Below, piece by piece: positions 34,601 to 44,414 of a stretch of DNA of 60,000 nucleotides. The position numbers and the translations under genes are program-made. Each line of letters opens with the position of its first letter. Position 1 is the first letter of the stretch. The stretch is from the NCBI GenBank assembly GCA_903813345.2, contig CAIIXF020000008.1, forward strand, positions 10,011,278 to 10,071,277. Reading direction: 5' to 3'. The notes below the pieces were generated by a model. It made no database searches and was not told where the DNA came from. It was given only the letters and a program-made list of their open reading frames with translations. Source of the DNA: Owenia fusiformis (Eukaryota; Annelida; Polychaeta; Sabellida; Oweniidae).

Positions 34601-37600
34601 CCTGCCACCCTACTTATGTAAGTATATCATGCTGAAACTCTTCATGGATGTGTTCATGCTTTACTTAATGACACTATGTCTCAGACTAAGACTTTCTAGA
34701 CTACTCAGCCACTGAACTAGTCAACCCCTGAACTACTCAGCCACTGAACTAGTCAACCCCTGGACTACTCAGCCCCTGAACTATTCAGCCCCTTAACTAG
34801 TCAACCCCTGAACTACTGATCTGCTGGACAATTCATCTTTCTAACCACTTCTGAATCATTCATCACCTAGATGACACATCTCTTAGACCTCAATTCATTC
34901 CCAGGACAACTTATGGATTCTCTGAGCAACTTTTTTAAATATAGCGCTTTGAACATTTTTTAATTCTATTCTATTGAATCCAATGCTGCAATAAACATAC
35001 AATACTAATCAAAGCAACAACAACCTGACATATTACAAGCAAATACAGATACAAGGAAAGCTTCTTATGTGTCCTCGATTTGCCTTGCAGCCTTCATATA
35101 ATTTTTGGTGAAAACAAGCCAATTATCTGTTGCCCAATATGAGCTTATATCATCTCCAAAACCCTCTTATGGCTAACTTCATAAAGCACAGTCTCAAAAT
35201 CAAAAACTACTTCACCAATAAAAGCAAAAGTTAAGGTGAAAGACATCAAAAGCAAGACATGAACCAAAACCCAAGGTAAACTCTACCAACCATCACTCCT
35301 TCTTTCAGAGCTTCTGTTGCGCTTTGGGAGTTCTATGGAATATAACAAAACTTAACAGTAGGCTCTTCTCAAGAAAATTGATCATGAACTCTGATTCTCT
35401 GGGATAAATTATGTACAGGAATCATGTTCACTCATATTTTCAATTGAAAAGGGCCCGTGGTAAACTGAAGAGAAGGATCACAGGAAATAGAAAGATGCAA
35501 TCAGATATCTGATATATTCTTGCATTTGTATACATTTTTTAGGGATTTGATCATAATCTGGCAGGAGAATGTAATGCTACAATTGCATGCAAGTATTCAG
35601 AATAAGTTTCAATGTCCATATTTAACAAAATTTTTGAACAAAGTGAAGAAACGTTTTCGCGAGCCTGCTTTTAAAAAGTTTTCAAAATGATCCTTCATGA
35701 GATAGCATCGCTGCCTACTGCATCTCAGAATTGGAAAGAAGTGAAATACCCTTGGATAAGGGATGACAAGACATTGCAAATTTAACAAGGGATAAAAAGA
35801 TGCAAAATGTCACCACCCACCATTTGTTACAGACACCACTTGTGGTGGTGACATAATAAGTACAAATGATAAGTAATAACAAAGGTAAAAAAAATATAGT
35901 ACATGAGCTCCTGTGTAGAGAGGAGGTGCAAATGGGTGTGTTAAGTGAGTAGAGTACAGACACAAAGAGATGTTTTATCTTTTAGAATAGAAACACAAAG
36001 ATGAAAGATAAACTGAGAGTGCACAGAATATGCAAGCTGCCTAATGCAAGAAAGCATGTTACATTAGACTGAATAAGTATAATGTACATACATTATAAGA
36101 CTAGACTACCAGTTTTCAAATAAAAACATTAACTAACTGAGGCTCTTATAATGCTGACTTGTATTGGGCATGTATTTTTTAGGATGATTCAAAAAATGTG
36201 CGAGGACAATTATAACAGACTAAAATCAACCTCCTGTTCCATACAGTACATTATATTACAATACACTGTACTTACAATAATCAGAGCTTTAACTGAAGCT
36301 TGATATATTTTCAAGCATATATTTAATGAACACAACATGGATTCAACTTCACAGTATATATGTATGTACCGTGTATGATCTGTATGTATGTACCATACAT
36401 GGTATGTTAAGCTGTACTCACCTTGTCAGCAGTGACTGATGTAATGTCTACCCACATCTCTGCAGCATTCAACCAGAATAAGCCAACTGTTCTCTTCTCA
36501 CTGGAACCAAATAATACACCATACTATATCGGAGACCCTAATACCATATATGCTTCTTCATATAAAGAGTTTCTGTTTGTCTTTGCACATTTTGTTGATT
36601 GATGTACATTTCTCAATTTGTGCATGCTTGTTAATTATTTGAAGACAATAACTGATGACATTGATTTGATAAACTTTATTGATTTACTACACAATGTACA
36701 TGTATTTACGTTCTCAGTTAATGTCATGTTTGAACAGGGACTGCCTGTATCAAAGTATTATCGATATGGATTCATTTTGCCATTTCATATATGTTGATCA
36801 ATGACTTACTTGTGGGCTATCATATATGGTACTGCACCATAGAGGGCCATAGGATTGTCCAGCTCATACTCAAATACATCCAAGTTGTATAGTCTGTATG
36901 GATCTGTTGACCTGAATAGATAAATAAATTATAAAAATCAAACATTTGTAATTAAGAAATATAGACCAAAGAGCAGGGGTACTATCGTTGAATAAACCCT
37001 GCAGGGCTAGCCACAAACATTTTCTGTAAGCTTATGTGCCTAGCCCTAAGGAGAGTATTCGACAATATTACACCTGCTCTGAGGTCTATTTTACCATTCA
37101 TACATGAAAACTCGATATCATTATGGTATATGATATTACCATATTCATTATGGTCCGCGATTACTACGACTCACCGTTATGATGGTCCACCGTTATGATG
37201 TCACATATTACCAGGGATATTGTTCGCAAAAAAAAACTCGGGTGAAATGTTGACTTTTTCACAGTTTATAGAAGGCGTGAATACAGTCATGTTCAAATAT
37301 ATACAAACATATACAAACAAAACCTTAAAAGTAATATAAAAGTCAACTGCCGTGACTGGATGAGATTACTTTGCTTATAATAAACATGCCAATAAAAATG
37401 AAATATGTTTTTATTGCATCCTGCATTTGTAAGATCTTAAATAAGCTGCAAAACTTCTAACTGTCATTTGCAGATGGTAATTTAATTGTATTGAATAAAC
37501 TTGGAACTATTCAACTGCAAACACAAACTTGCATAAATCATACCCATCGAATTAACCAGAAGCTAAAGGCTTGGAATAAATTATTGTAAATCTTACAATT

Positions 37601-40600
37601 ATATTTCATGTAATATCATTTACATGTATATATGTATAAGCATATCTACCATGACCATTACCTCCATATTCGAGATATTGAGAACCAGAAGTTTCTGTTT
37701 GGGACAAAAGATTCACATATACCATGTGTAATGTCCATGCAAGGGCCATCTTAACAAGTACTATATGATAAAAAGCTTATTGTGCAAAAGCTACCATTCC
37801 AACTTGACTCATTCAAGATATTTAAAGAAAGGCAAGCAAAGTCAAGTATGGGAAATTTCACATTTAGTTGAAATTTCGCATTGTTTAGTCTATTGTCCCC
37901 TTCATAATAGATAACATGTCAAAATTGCAATTTTTAACAGACCATATATTGTAGAACTCTAATATGATCTATAGAGGACATGGACTTTATACTTCACTTA
38001 CGTGGTTGACTTGAGAGCCAGTGTGTCAGCATGTTCAGGTATACCATACACATGTTCAAACCCAGGAAAGGAGAAATCCAAACCGATGGACTCTGGACCT
38101 AAACAACGAAAATAAGTGCACAAACAGTTCACTGTTGGTATATTTGAAAATACTTTACAGAAAATAAGACAGTATTTGGTACAAAATTTCAATTTATTTT
38201 TTCAACATAGCACAAAATTAAATGTCAAACAAAAAGTTCTGCCATACTTAAACTATTTTAGGATTCTCATCTGAAGGTTAATGTTCATTAATCATCACAT
38301 ATTTACAAAAGACTAAAATTCACATTTTTATCAAATGTTACAATCAATATGGGTATGCTACCTAATGGTTTTGTATCTTTGTGTGTTTTGAATGTTTCCT
38401 CCCACATTCCAGGCTCCTCGCCCTCTGCATCATTATTCTTATCATCATTATTGTCATCATCATCATCGTCGTCATCATCATCGTCCAATACTTCTTCCTG
38501 TGGAAGACAAGAAACATTCAATGAAGTGAGGCCAACTATGTTGTAATACACATGAAGGAATACAGAGTGAAGTGCAGGAAAACTACTATGAATCATGCTT
38601 TATTACTTGTCAATAATGGAATTAAGAGTTGAAAGTCAAAACCTGAGGAAAATTATATGAAAAACAATAAGATGTTTTCATATCCCATACTTTATATAGT
38701 ATTATTTCAATGGAAAGTTATATTGCATTTGCATAAGCCTTGTAAGACAGTACCTGCTCTTCCCCATCTCCTTCCTTGGGCTCTTCCTTCTTCTCTTCTT
38801 CCTCCCCAGCCTTTTCTCTGGAAAACCAAGATTTTACTGTAGCTGTTAATCTAGAAACCACACCCCTGAAATGCACACAAGGGGAGGGGGAGAAATAGAA
38901 AGCTACTTAGATCTATAGGTTACTAAACAATAGTCTTCCACCAATGCTCTGGTCCTCCCCATGCCAAATCCTTGTGTAGGATGTAAGCATGTGGCATTTA
39001 TGGAGGAGGGTGCACAAGGATTTAATGCAAGATGAACTAAACAACAAAGTAAGAGATGAGCCTCAGAAAGTTGTAGCATATTCTTTCTACAAGTTGGGAT
39101 GAATATACTTTATGATATACATTTGTGTATATTAATCCCAGCTACATGTATAAGTCACATAATGGTAAGATATTAAACCAGAAATCATTCTGTAAAGAAG
39201 AGAAACAATAGAAACTATGATGAACATTGATGGGAAATTGTGCCGATAAAGTGTAATTATTGTGCTATACTTTTTATACATGTACATGAGATACTCCTTT
39301 ATCAGTATAATTTCTAATGTCATCTGGTTTCTACTCTGACATAAAAACATGGAAAGATATTAATGGGGTATAACAGTCTTACATGTTAAAAACAGATATT
39401 CACCTCCAAACACTATCAGTTAAAAACATGTTACAAGTGCACCCAAATAAGAGATCAAAATAAAATGTTCAAACCAAAAGAAATGTTACTACTTAAAAGC
39501 ATAATAAATAACAAGACATGACAGTGCAAAATGTCACTACCCGCCATTTGTTACAGATGCCAAACACCATATGCCGAACACCATTCACAAAAAAGTTGGA
39601 GACTATAACAATATGTCCCCATATGTGGTGGTGATATAATTATAATTCATAATAAAATACAATTCTTCCAACTTACGGGGGTTGAGCTTTCTCCCTTATG
39701 TGTTCAAAGTTCATTAGACCCCTAGAATTTACACTGAGGACTGGTTCCCCACGCACAATGAAGTCAATCCTGAATGGATCTGATTGGATAGCAATCTTGT
39801 TGTCAAGGAAACCAACAGTTACACTCTTTGAATCCTTGGACAGAACTTCCAAACTGAAAAAATCAATGACAACAATCAATATGTATTTAGCATATATGCA
39901 ATACTACAAAAACAATGCACATGTATAGTACATGTAAAGTATTTATTTATCACTACAATATGAAACTGCTTGAGGAACAAGAATATGAGGATTTAAGGAA
40001 ATATTTATCATGAGGTACACCGATAAAATCGATAATACTCAAAAGAACTTATATTGAACATTTAGTTAAGCACAGTATAAATATCTAATATTTTAAATAT
40101 CTAATATTGCTTACCCCTGTTGGACAGGCTCATCCACAAGAACATCACCCACTGGAATCTCATAGCGTGGCTTAAGAGGATTTGTCTCTGTCACTCTTAG
40201 TCTTGCAATGTTGCCTTTTATGGCTATAACTTGCAGGTTGAGACGCACATTTGTGTTTTTGTTAAGAAGTTGCACAGAGAGCTGTGTGGGTTGAATGTTG
40301 ATTGAGCTTAGCACAGCAACATAGGGGGATTTATTGGGCTCGGTAGCTCGTTGCCGTCTATAAGAACACAAAGTAGAATTGAATGTAATTCATGAACACC
40401 ATACAATGTAATAAAGTAATAACAATAATATAGTAATAACAAATAAACAATTTTGAACACCATTAGATTACAGTCACAATGTGGAGATCTCCAACTATGT
40501 GATATGCCTTTTCATAATATACTGTATAGTGTTTAGAACCAACATTGTGACAAATCAAGACAAAAGTTAGTAGATATTTCTGTTTTCTTATTGAGTGTCT

Positions 40601-40829
40601 GAGTGAGTTCAATGAATTTTGGTAAAAATTCTGGCAACAAAAAGACCAAAATGGTCAACAACCGGAAGATATTAGGTGAAGATACAATATTTTCATGTCT
40701 CTATGATGTAAACATTTCTTACTTGCAGAATCCACTCTGGTCACATGTTTTGAAGTTTCCTCGGTCTACTGCGATGGTAGAGAGAGACAGTGTCAGCAGT
40801 AACACAAGACTGGGTTGTAAGTATGCCAT
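25631..40829 (-). CDS. GANAB: Glucosidase II catalytic alpha subunit (GH31)
   Basis: Twenty-one coding exons on the minus strand join in phase to 946 residues, close to the human length (944). Exons, first to last: 40829-40723, 40357-40115, 39853-39677, 38817-38754, 38497-38362, 38098-38002, 36911-36810, 36500-36422, 34392-34219, 33948-33887, 33408-33331, 33053-32851, 31820-31500, 31231-31071, 30601-30352, 29965-29889, 29567-29493, 29304-29191, 27268-27159, 26103-26000, 25737-25631. The enzyme removes the two inner alpha-1,3 glucoses from N-glycans in the ER lumen, feeding the calnexin cycle. A signal peptide (residues 1 to about 21) precedes [12 protein letters not shown]31 motifs: [21 protein letters not shown] (nucleophile Asp545), WTGDNT (acid/base Asp621), [10 protein letters not shown] and FFRAHAH. 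Exons 4-5 encode an acidic insert with an Asp run. No KDEL is present, as expected, since the PRKCSH-type beta subunit retains it. Everything checked is intact. Confidence 0.97.
26215..26316 (+). mobile_element. Dispersed hairpin-end element, copy B (truncated)
   Basis: In GANAB intron 19. It has the left part of the family: CATTAACATGCAAATGTCACC, CTGCCATTTATTACAGACAC, TGAATGCCAC and AAAAAGTTGGACACCATAAT. The right terminal hairpin is missing or decayed. Confidence 0.65.
27303..29000 (+). mobile_element. Dispersed hairpin-end element, copy C, with tandem-array interior
   Basis: The family's left end (GGCATTAACATGACAAAATG then TCACCACC) lies at about 27310-27338. The right part (GACGCCGGACGCC repeats, AAAAAACGGAGACCATAACA, ATGTCACCAC ... 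GTGGTGACAT) lies at 28848-29000. Between them is the 27340-28800 tandem array. The last 52 bp or so of the right end are duplicated in tandem (about 28897-28948 and 28949-29000). The whole sits in GANAB intron 18. Ends with a terminal hairpin around a tandem core resemble the bivalve pearl-type elements, which is a family-level comparison only. Confidence 0.7.
27340..28800. repeat. Tandem array, about 140-180-bp units, in GANAB intron 18
   Basis: About nine to ten units, each with GTAGATGATTTTGAAAAAAA, TCAATTTGAAGCAAGTTGAA, TTTTTGACC, GAGAAGGTCATTGAAGGTCA and CTAAAGTCAGATTTGAA. Some units have an extra TTTTTTGACC and internal duplications. Two near-identical units lie at about 28260-28430 and 28440-28610. 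Each unit carries AGGTCA half-sites spaced by four bases. Confidence 0.95.
31900..32795 (+). mobile_element. Dispersed hairpin-end element, copy D, split by a hAT insertion
   Basis: The left half is about 31910-31969 (GGATGCCAAACAGCAG ... CACAAAACAGTTGAAGACTA then TAGCAAT). The right half is 32762-32795 (ATAGCAATATGTCACCACAA then CAACATAA). Joining them across the insertion restores the family order AGTTGGAGACTATAACAAT-ATGTCACCAC. It lies in GANAB intron 12. Confidence 0.8.
31970..32761. mobile_element. Non-autonomous hAT-like transposon, 792 bp
   Basis: Exact 12-bp terminal inverted repeats, TAGGGGTCAAAC (31970) and GTTTGACCCCTA (ending 32761), lie between direct repeats ATAGCAAT (31962-31969 and 32762-32769). 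An 8-bp target duplication with TAGGGG-type ends is the hAT signature. Subterminal CGGTTC/GAACCG motifs recur on both sides. The interior has no transposase frame, so it would need an enzyme supplied from elsewhere. It is inserted in copy D of the hairpin-end element. Confidence 0.9.
33555..33702 (+). mobile_element. Dispersed hairpin-end element, copy E
   Basis: The most complete copy, about 148 bp, in GANAB intron 10. It reads AAGGCATTAACATACAAAAT, GTCAACACCTGCCATTAGTT, a GAACACTGACTGC/GGAGCCGGAACG centre, AAAAAAGTTGGAGATTATAA, then TGTCACTGCTTGTGGTGGTG and ACATAA. Confidence 0.85.
34695..34820. repeat. Short tandem repeat, 18/36-bp unit, in GANAB intron 8
   Basis: CTGAACTACTCAGCC alternates with ACTGAACTAGTCAACCCC; about seven 18-bp units with point changes. 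This is the only tandem repeat of note in this intron. Confidence 0.85.
35785..35857 (+). mobile_element. Dispersed hairpin-end element, copy F (internally deleted)
   Basis: The left end CAAAATGTCACCACCCACCA, TTTGTTACAGACACC, joins directly to CACTTGTGGTGGTGACATAA. The GCC-rich centre and the GTTGGAGACTATAACAAT part are missing. Located in GANAB intron 8. Confidence 0.8.
38370..38500 (-). repeat. GAT/GAC triplet run coding poly-Asp in GANAB exon 5
   Basis: The plus strand shows a (CAT/CGT)n-like run at about 38420-38485. On the coding strand it encodes ten consecutive Asp, then Asn/Asp-rich residues. It lies in the acidic linker between the N-terminal domain and the [12 protein letters not shown] segment. 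The length is probably variable between individuals. Confidence 0.8.
39512..39646 (+). mobile_element. Dispersed hairpin-end element, copy G
   Basis: Full-length, diverged copy in GANAB intron 3: GCAAAATGTCACTACCCGCC, TTTGTTACAGATGCC, AAACACC/CGAACACC centre, AAAAAGTTGGAGACTATAAC, AATATGTCCCC, ATATGTGGTGGTGATATAA. Confidence 0.85.
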
Positions 40830-40881
40830 GTGGCCCCTAGAAATTTGATAGACATGTTAAATTAACACTTGAAGTCTCCTT

Positions 40882-40891
40882 GGGGATTCCC
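40882..40891. promoter_or_regulatory. kappaB-type match upstream of the GANAB first coding exon
   Basis: GGGGATTCCC fits GGGRNNYYCC and lies about 50 bp upstream of the GANAB ATG. If that ATG exon is preceded by a spliced 5' exon, the site is intronic. It may be chance. Confidence 0.25.
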
Positions 40892-41030
40892 ATTCTAAAG
40901 TCTACCTGCATCTTGAAAAGGGGTGCAATCTTTCTTAATGAAAAAGGGAAATGTCCTCGTTCTGCTGATGAACCCATATGATTGGGGATTCAATTACATA
41001 TTAATAAGAATTGCTAAGAATTGGTTGTAC

Positions 41031-41580
41031 GCTCCAACAATTGTTCAGGCAGTGTTTCTACAACCTTTGAGAGAGTCCTACACATTGCACACTTAAATGA
41101 CCTACCTCAATACATTCCTGATTATATTTGGATTCTTATTACGGTTTGTAGTTGAATCCCCAATTGTATGGGTTAATCGGCAGAATGAGGAGATTTTTGT
41201 TTTACATCGAATATCTCCGCACTTTTCAAGATGTCAGAAATTATTTTGCGCACATGAATTATTTGCTTCTGAGCACTTAGCTAAACCACAATAAACAAAC
41301 CTAGCGGAGATTACCCTTACTTCATTTTAGTGACATTTCAGCTCAAATTCGTGACAAATGCATACGCTGGTATGAAGCCTGGAGACACTCATTTTGGTAA
41401 ATATGATTTATGGTGTATAATTTTCAGCAGTTTGGGGGAGTTTGGGACATAAAATATTAGAATTCAAGAAAATATGCGACTAATACGACTTATCAATTAA
41501 TTTGTATCAGCATTGTAGCGTGCAATGCAGAGTATTTTCTCCGAAGTAGAAGAAACACTGCCTGAAAAATCATTTGAGCG
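41031..41580. repeat. Inverted-repeat element, about 30-bp arms
   Basis: GTTCAGGCAGTGTTTCT at 41043-41059 pairs with AGAAACACTGCCTGAA at 41550-41565. The outer arms GCTCCAACAATT and its relative AATCATTTGAGCGC extend the match to about 30 bp. It is MITE-like. No target duplication was found. Confidence 0.7.
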
Positions 41581-42126
41581 CAGGACGTGTTTGGCTGAGT
41601 TCCACAATGTAACCTAGCAGGAGGGATGACATAGACTATATCCTCTAGACTGAAATTTTTTTGAAATTTGGAATGAAAATATTCAGACTATAGCCCATAT
41701 GTTAAAATGTGGGATTGAAAACTGTTTGTTTACATAGGAAGTGCCATTGGATATTTGTTACTTCCCCTAGCTTTATTTCCATTTGACAATAAGCTGTGTT
41801 ACTTTTTATAGCATTTAATTGTATCTTACTACTTAATTGAATTTTTATAATGCTTATTTTTGGGAAGTGAAGTTTCCTAAAATTGATTATTTTGTGCAGG
41901 AAATTTCCTGTTTTTCCCACAGGAGGGACATAATGATCAATACTAGACTAAATTCTCAGGAATTTCAGTCTATTGGATATAGACTAAGGGATGACATAGA
42001 ACAAACTGCTAAGTAGACACAGGGTAACATTTCATTTTTTCGTTATTTTAACCATATGAACTTCTCACAAGAATAAGTGTTTTATCTTTATGTGTCCTGA
42101 TAAGTTCTGAGGACTATAGGCTAGTC

Positions 42127-42684
42127 CTGGATAACACCATGGGCTTTCAATTAGAAGGGTATGCAACTCTGTGTAATAAACATGAGACCTTCAAAATGAG
42201 CAATGCCATGCTTCGCTTTTATGGTAATATTTCAAAAAGTATTAGATATTTGTATATGTCTTAGTATTATTTTGAATATTTAATCAATTTCCAATATGAT
42301 TAAACCATAAAATATATTGAATCTCATGTAAAAGTAAACAAAAAAGACCAATAAGAATAAGAGGTATCAAGATGTTCTCTTTGAGTATTGCATTGTGGGT
42401 AATTATTCAAGAACACATTCCAATAAAAACATAATTTGTGGGAGAATGTTCATTTTCTGTGTTGTCATAATTATGATGAATTCCATTTTTTATTAAATTA
42501 TCAACATGTATGTAGATGATCATGTTTTTATTTTTGAGTTATTGCTTTAAATCATCCATAAAAAGAACAAAATAAGATTTTCTTGGAATGTGTACACTCT
42601 CCTATTTTGAAAACCCAAAGGCAATGCTTATGTATGAAATATGGGAAGTTGCCTACCCTTCTAGTTGAAAGCCCATGATAACAC
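42127..42684. repeat. Inverted-repeat element, about 37-bp arms
   Basis: Arms near 42130-42166 (ACACCATGGGCTTTCAATTA then GAAGGGTATGCAAC) and 42648-42684 are reverse complements with few mismatches. Surrounding phrases (CTAGACTG, ATTCAGACT, TGTAAAATGTGG) recur near 41650-41720 and 42710-42790, suggesting an outer older duplication. Confidence 0.7.
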
Positions 42685-42929
42685 TGAAGGAACTATCATG
42701 GCCATTCTCCTAGACTGTATCCTTCGTCTGAATAAATATTCAGACTGTAAGTCACCTATTGTAAAATGTGGTGTTGTATAAATGTTACAAATAAGTTTGT
42801 TAAATGATAAAATGATTACCTTATAAAGTACTTACAATATTATTTTTTCGTATATTGTCCTCTTACTGAAGATATTCATAAAATGTACAGACGCTTCTTG
42901 TAGCGAAGCCATTGATTAGGTCAAGCCAT

Positions 42930-43265
42930 TTTGGCAATGCCAATTCTCACGATAAACGAGATTTAGCCAGTGACGTCAGTCTATTTGTAAACAAATAACA
43001 CGTGGAGCGGACGGAAGCGTGTTGATAAATTCCATTTGTGCGGGAATTTATTAGATCTAGTCATTTATTATCATTATCCCGATTAATTTTCTTCATTTAT
43101 AGTAAATAGAGCGGAAATATTCATGAAGAAGGCCGAGGTAATCAAGTGGTCATGTGTTGTCAAAGTTCAAAATTTGCATATCTCGTTTGGATCTCGTGAA
43201 CTCAAACGTCCTTGACATTGATTTCGCGATGTACTTATAAACACATCCTGAAGTTTTGGTGAGTC
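42930..43265. promoter_or_regulatory. Promoter-like stretch in the divergent intergenic region
   Basis: A full CRE palindrome TGACGTCA (42971-42978), a CACGTGG E-box (42999-43005) and an ETS-type CGGAAG (43013) cluster in locally less AT-rich DNA. TTTTG|GTGAGT near 43253-43263 could be a plus-strand donor. It may serve either flanking gene. Motif evidence only. Confidence 0.35.
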
Positions 43266-43446
43266 TGAACATTTCATTATTTTATATCAACTTGTACCCG
43301 CCTTATACAAATATTTTTGCTTCTAGTTTAAGATGAACATCTCTTCAACATATTCACCAATTTTCAAGGTGAACATTCTTGTAATAAACGAGAAATTTAT
43401 GTGCAAAAAATATCACCGAGATTTCCACAGGAAATATATCAATCAT

Positions 43447-43475
43447 AACAGACCGAATATTATATTCGGTCTGTT
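43447..43475. repeat. Perfect 29-bp palindrome
   Basis: AACAGACCGAATA and TATTCGGTCTGTT form a 13-bp stem around TTA. It sits in the intergenic region between the GANAB and PH genes. Confidence 0.85.
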
Positions 43476-43840
43476 GGATACATACTAGCCATTCTCCTAG
43501 TCATTTATTCCTTTCCATGGAATTGTTCAGAAACTGAACAAATTGTTTGGAAATAAATATAAAGTTGGAACCCTGGGAGCCAATCATCCTTGGAAAGAAT
43601 GTTTGCTTATAAGATTAGAAAAATGGAAAAGAAACAAAAAACATGAAAAGAAAAATTAAAAAATGACGTGGCTTTTTCTACTGCTCGTCTTATTCAATAT
43701 TCGCACAATATCACTGTCTTAATTTATCCTGAAATCGATAAACATCATTTAAGCTACATTGTGGATACACCGTTATCAAAATCTAGATGAGCAGTATGTA
43801 GAAAATACAATTTGATTACAAAAAATTTAAAACTTCTTAC

Positions 43841-43900
43841 CTTTTGTTATTTAGCGCCATCTATATTGTGATGGTGTCTATGTAACTTTAGCTTCAATAA
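43841..43900 (-). other. GANAB: Candidate 5' exon of GANAB
   Basis: On the minus strand, AACAAAAG|GTAAGAAG at 43832-43848 is a strong donor, preceded by TAGATGGCGCTA, a YY1-like ATGGCG motif often found at transcription starts. An acceptor, TTTCTAG|GGGCCAC, lies seven bases before the GANAB ATG. Joining them leaves the main ATG in frame with an ATG in this exon, adding nine residues. The upper boundary is a guess. Evidence is splice motifs only. Confidence 0.3.
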
Positions 43901-44414
43901 TATAATTTCCGTGTTTAATTACATTTCCTTGAACGAATATCCCAGCAAAAACATAAATATTTAACTCAACATATCTAGAATAATACAGATAATTTGAAAA
44001 TGTGCAATTGCAGTGACGTTACACATTTTTTTAATAGATAAATAAACTTCACATTCCTCACTTCACATTTGATAATGAGACACCATCCCCGAACTTATGT
44101 TTTGAAAATATTTTCGTCCCTTTGAATAAGACAATGTCACTACTCTAATCTGATTGGTGGTATAGAATGATCAACATGATTATATTTACAGAAGACTCCG
44201 GCATCCGAACATACCTCAGAAGGGCAAAATGAATGGATATGTTATAACCGGAAGCTGCGTAATTGATGATGCGCAGGAAAAAATGTTTGATTAGCAACTG
44301 AGAAAACTTTGACAAAATTCACATGGAAATAATGATATTTTGACACTAATATGCAGTAAAAGCTTATGGAATCATGTTGAATTAATGTAACTGTTGTTTG
44401 TGCAATATCTCAAC

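Larger units (their letters stand above)
40830..44414. other. Intergenic region between two divergent genes
   Basis: This 3.6-kb interval lies between the GANAB and PH-gene start codons, so it must hold both promoters. Contents listed separately: a kappaB-type match (40882), two foldback elements (41031-41580 and 42127-42684), a promoter-like stretch (42930-43265), a perfect palindrome (43447-43475) and a candidate GANAB 5' exon (43841). No ORF here is convincing. Confidence 0.6.
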
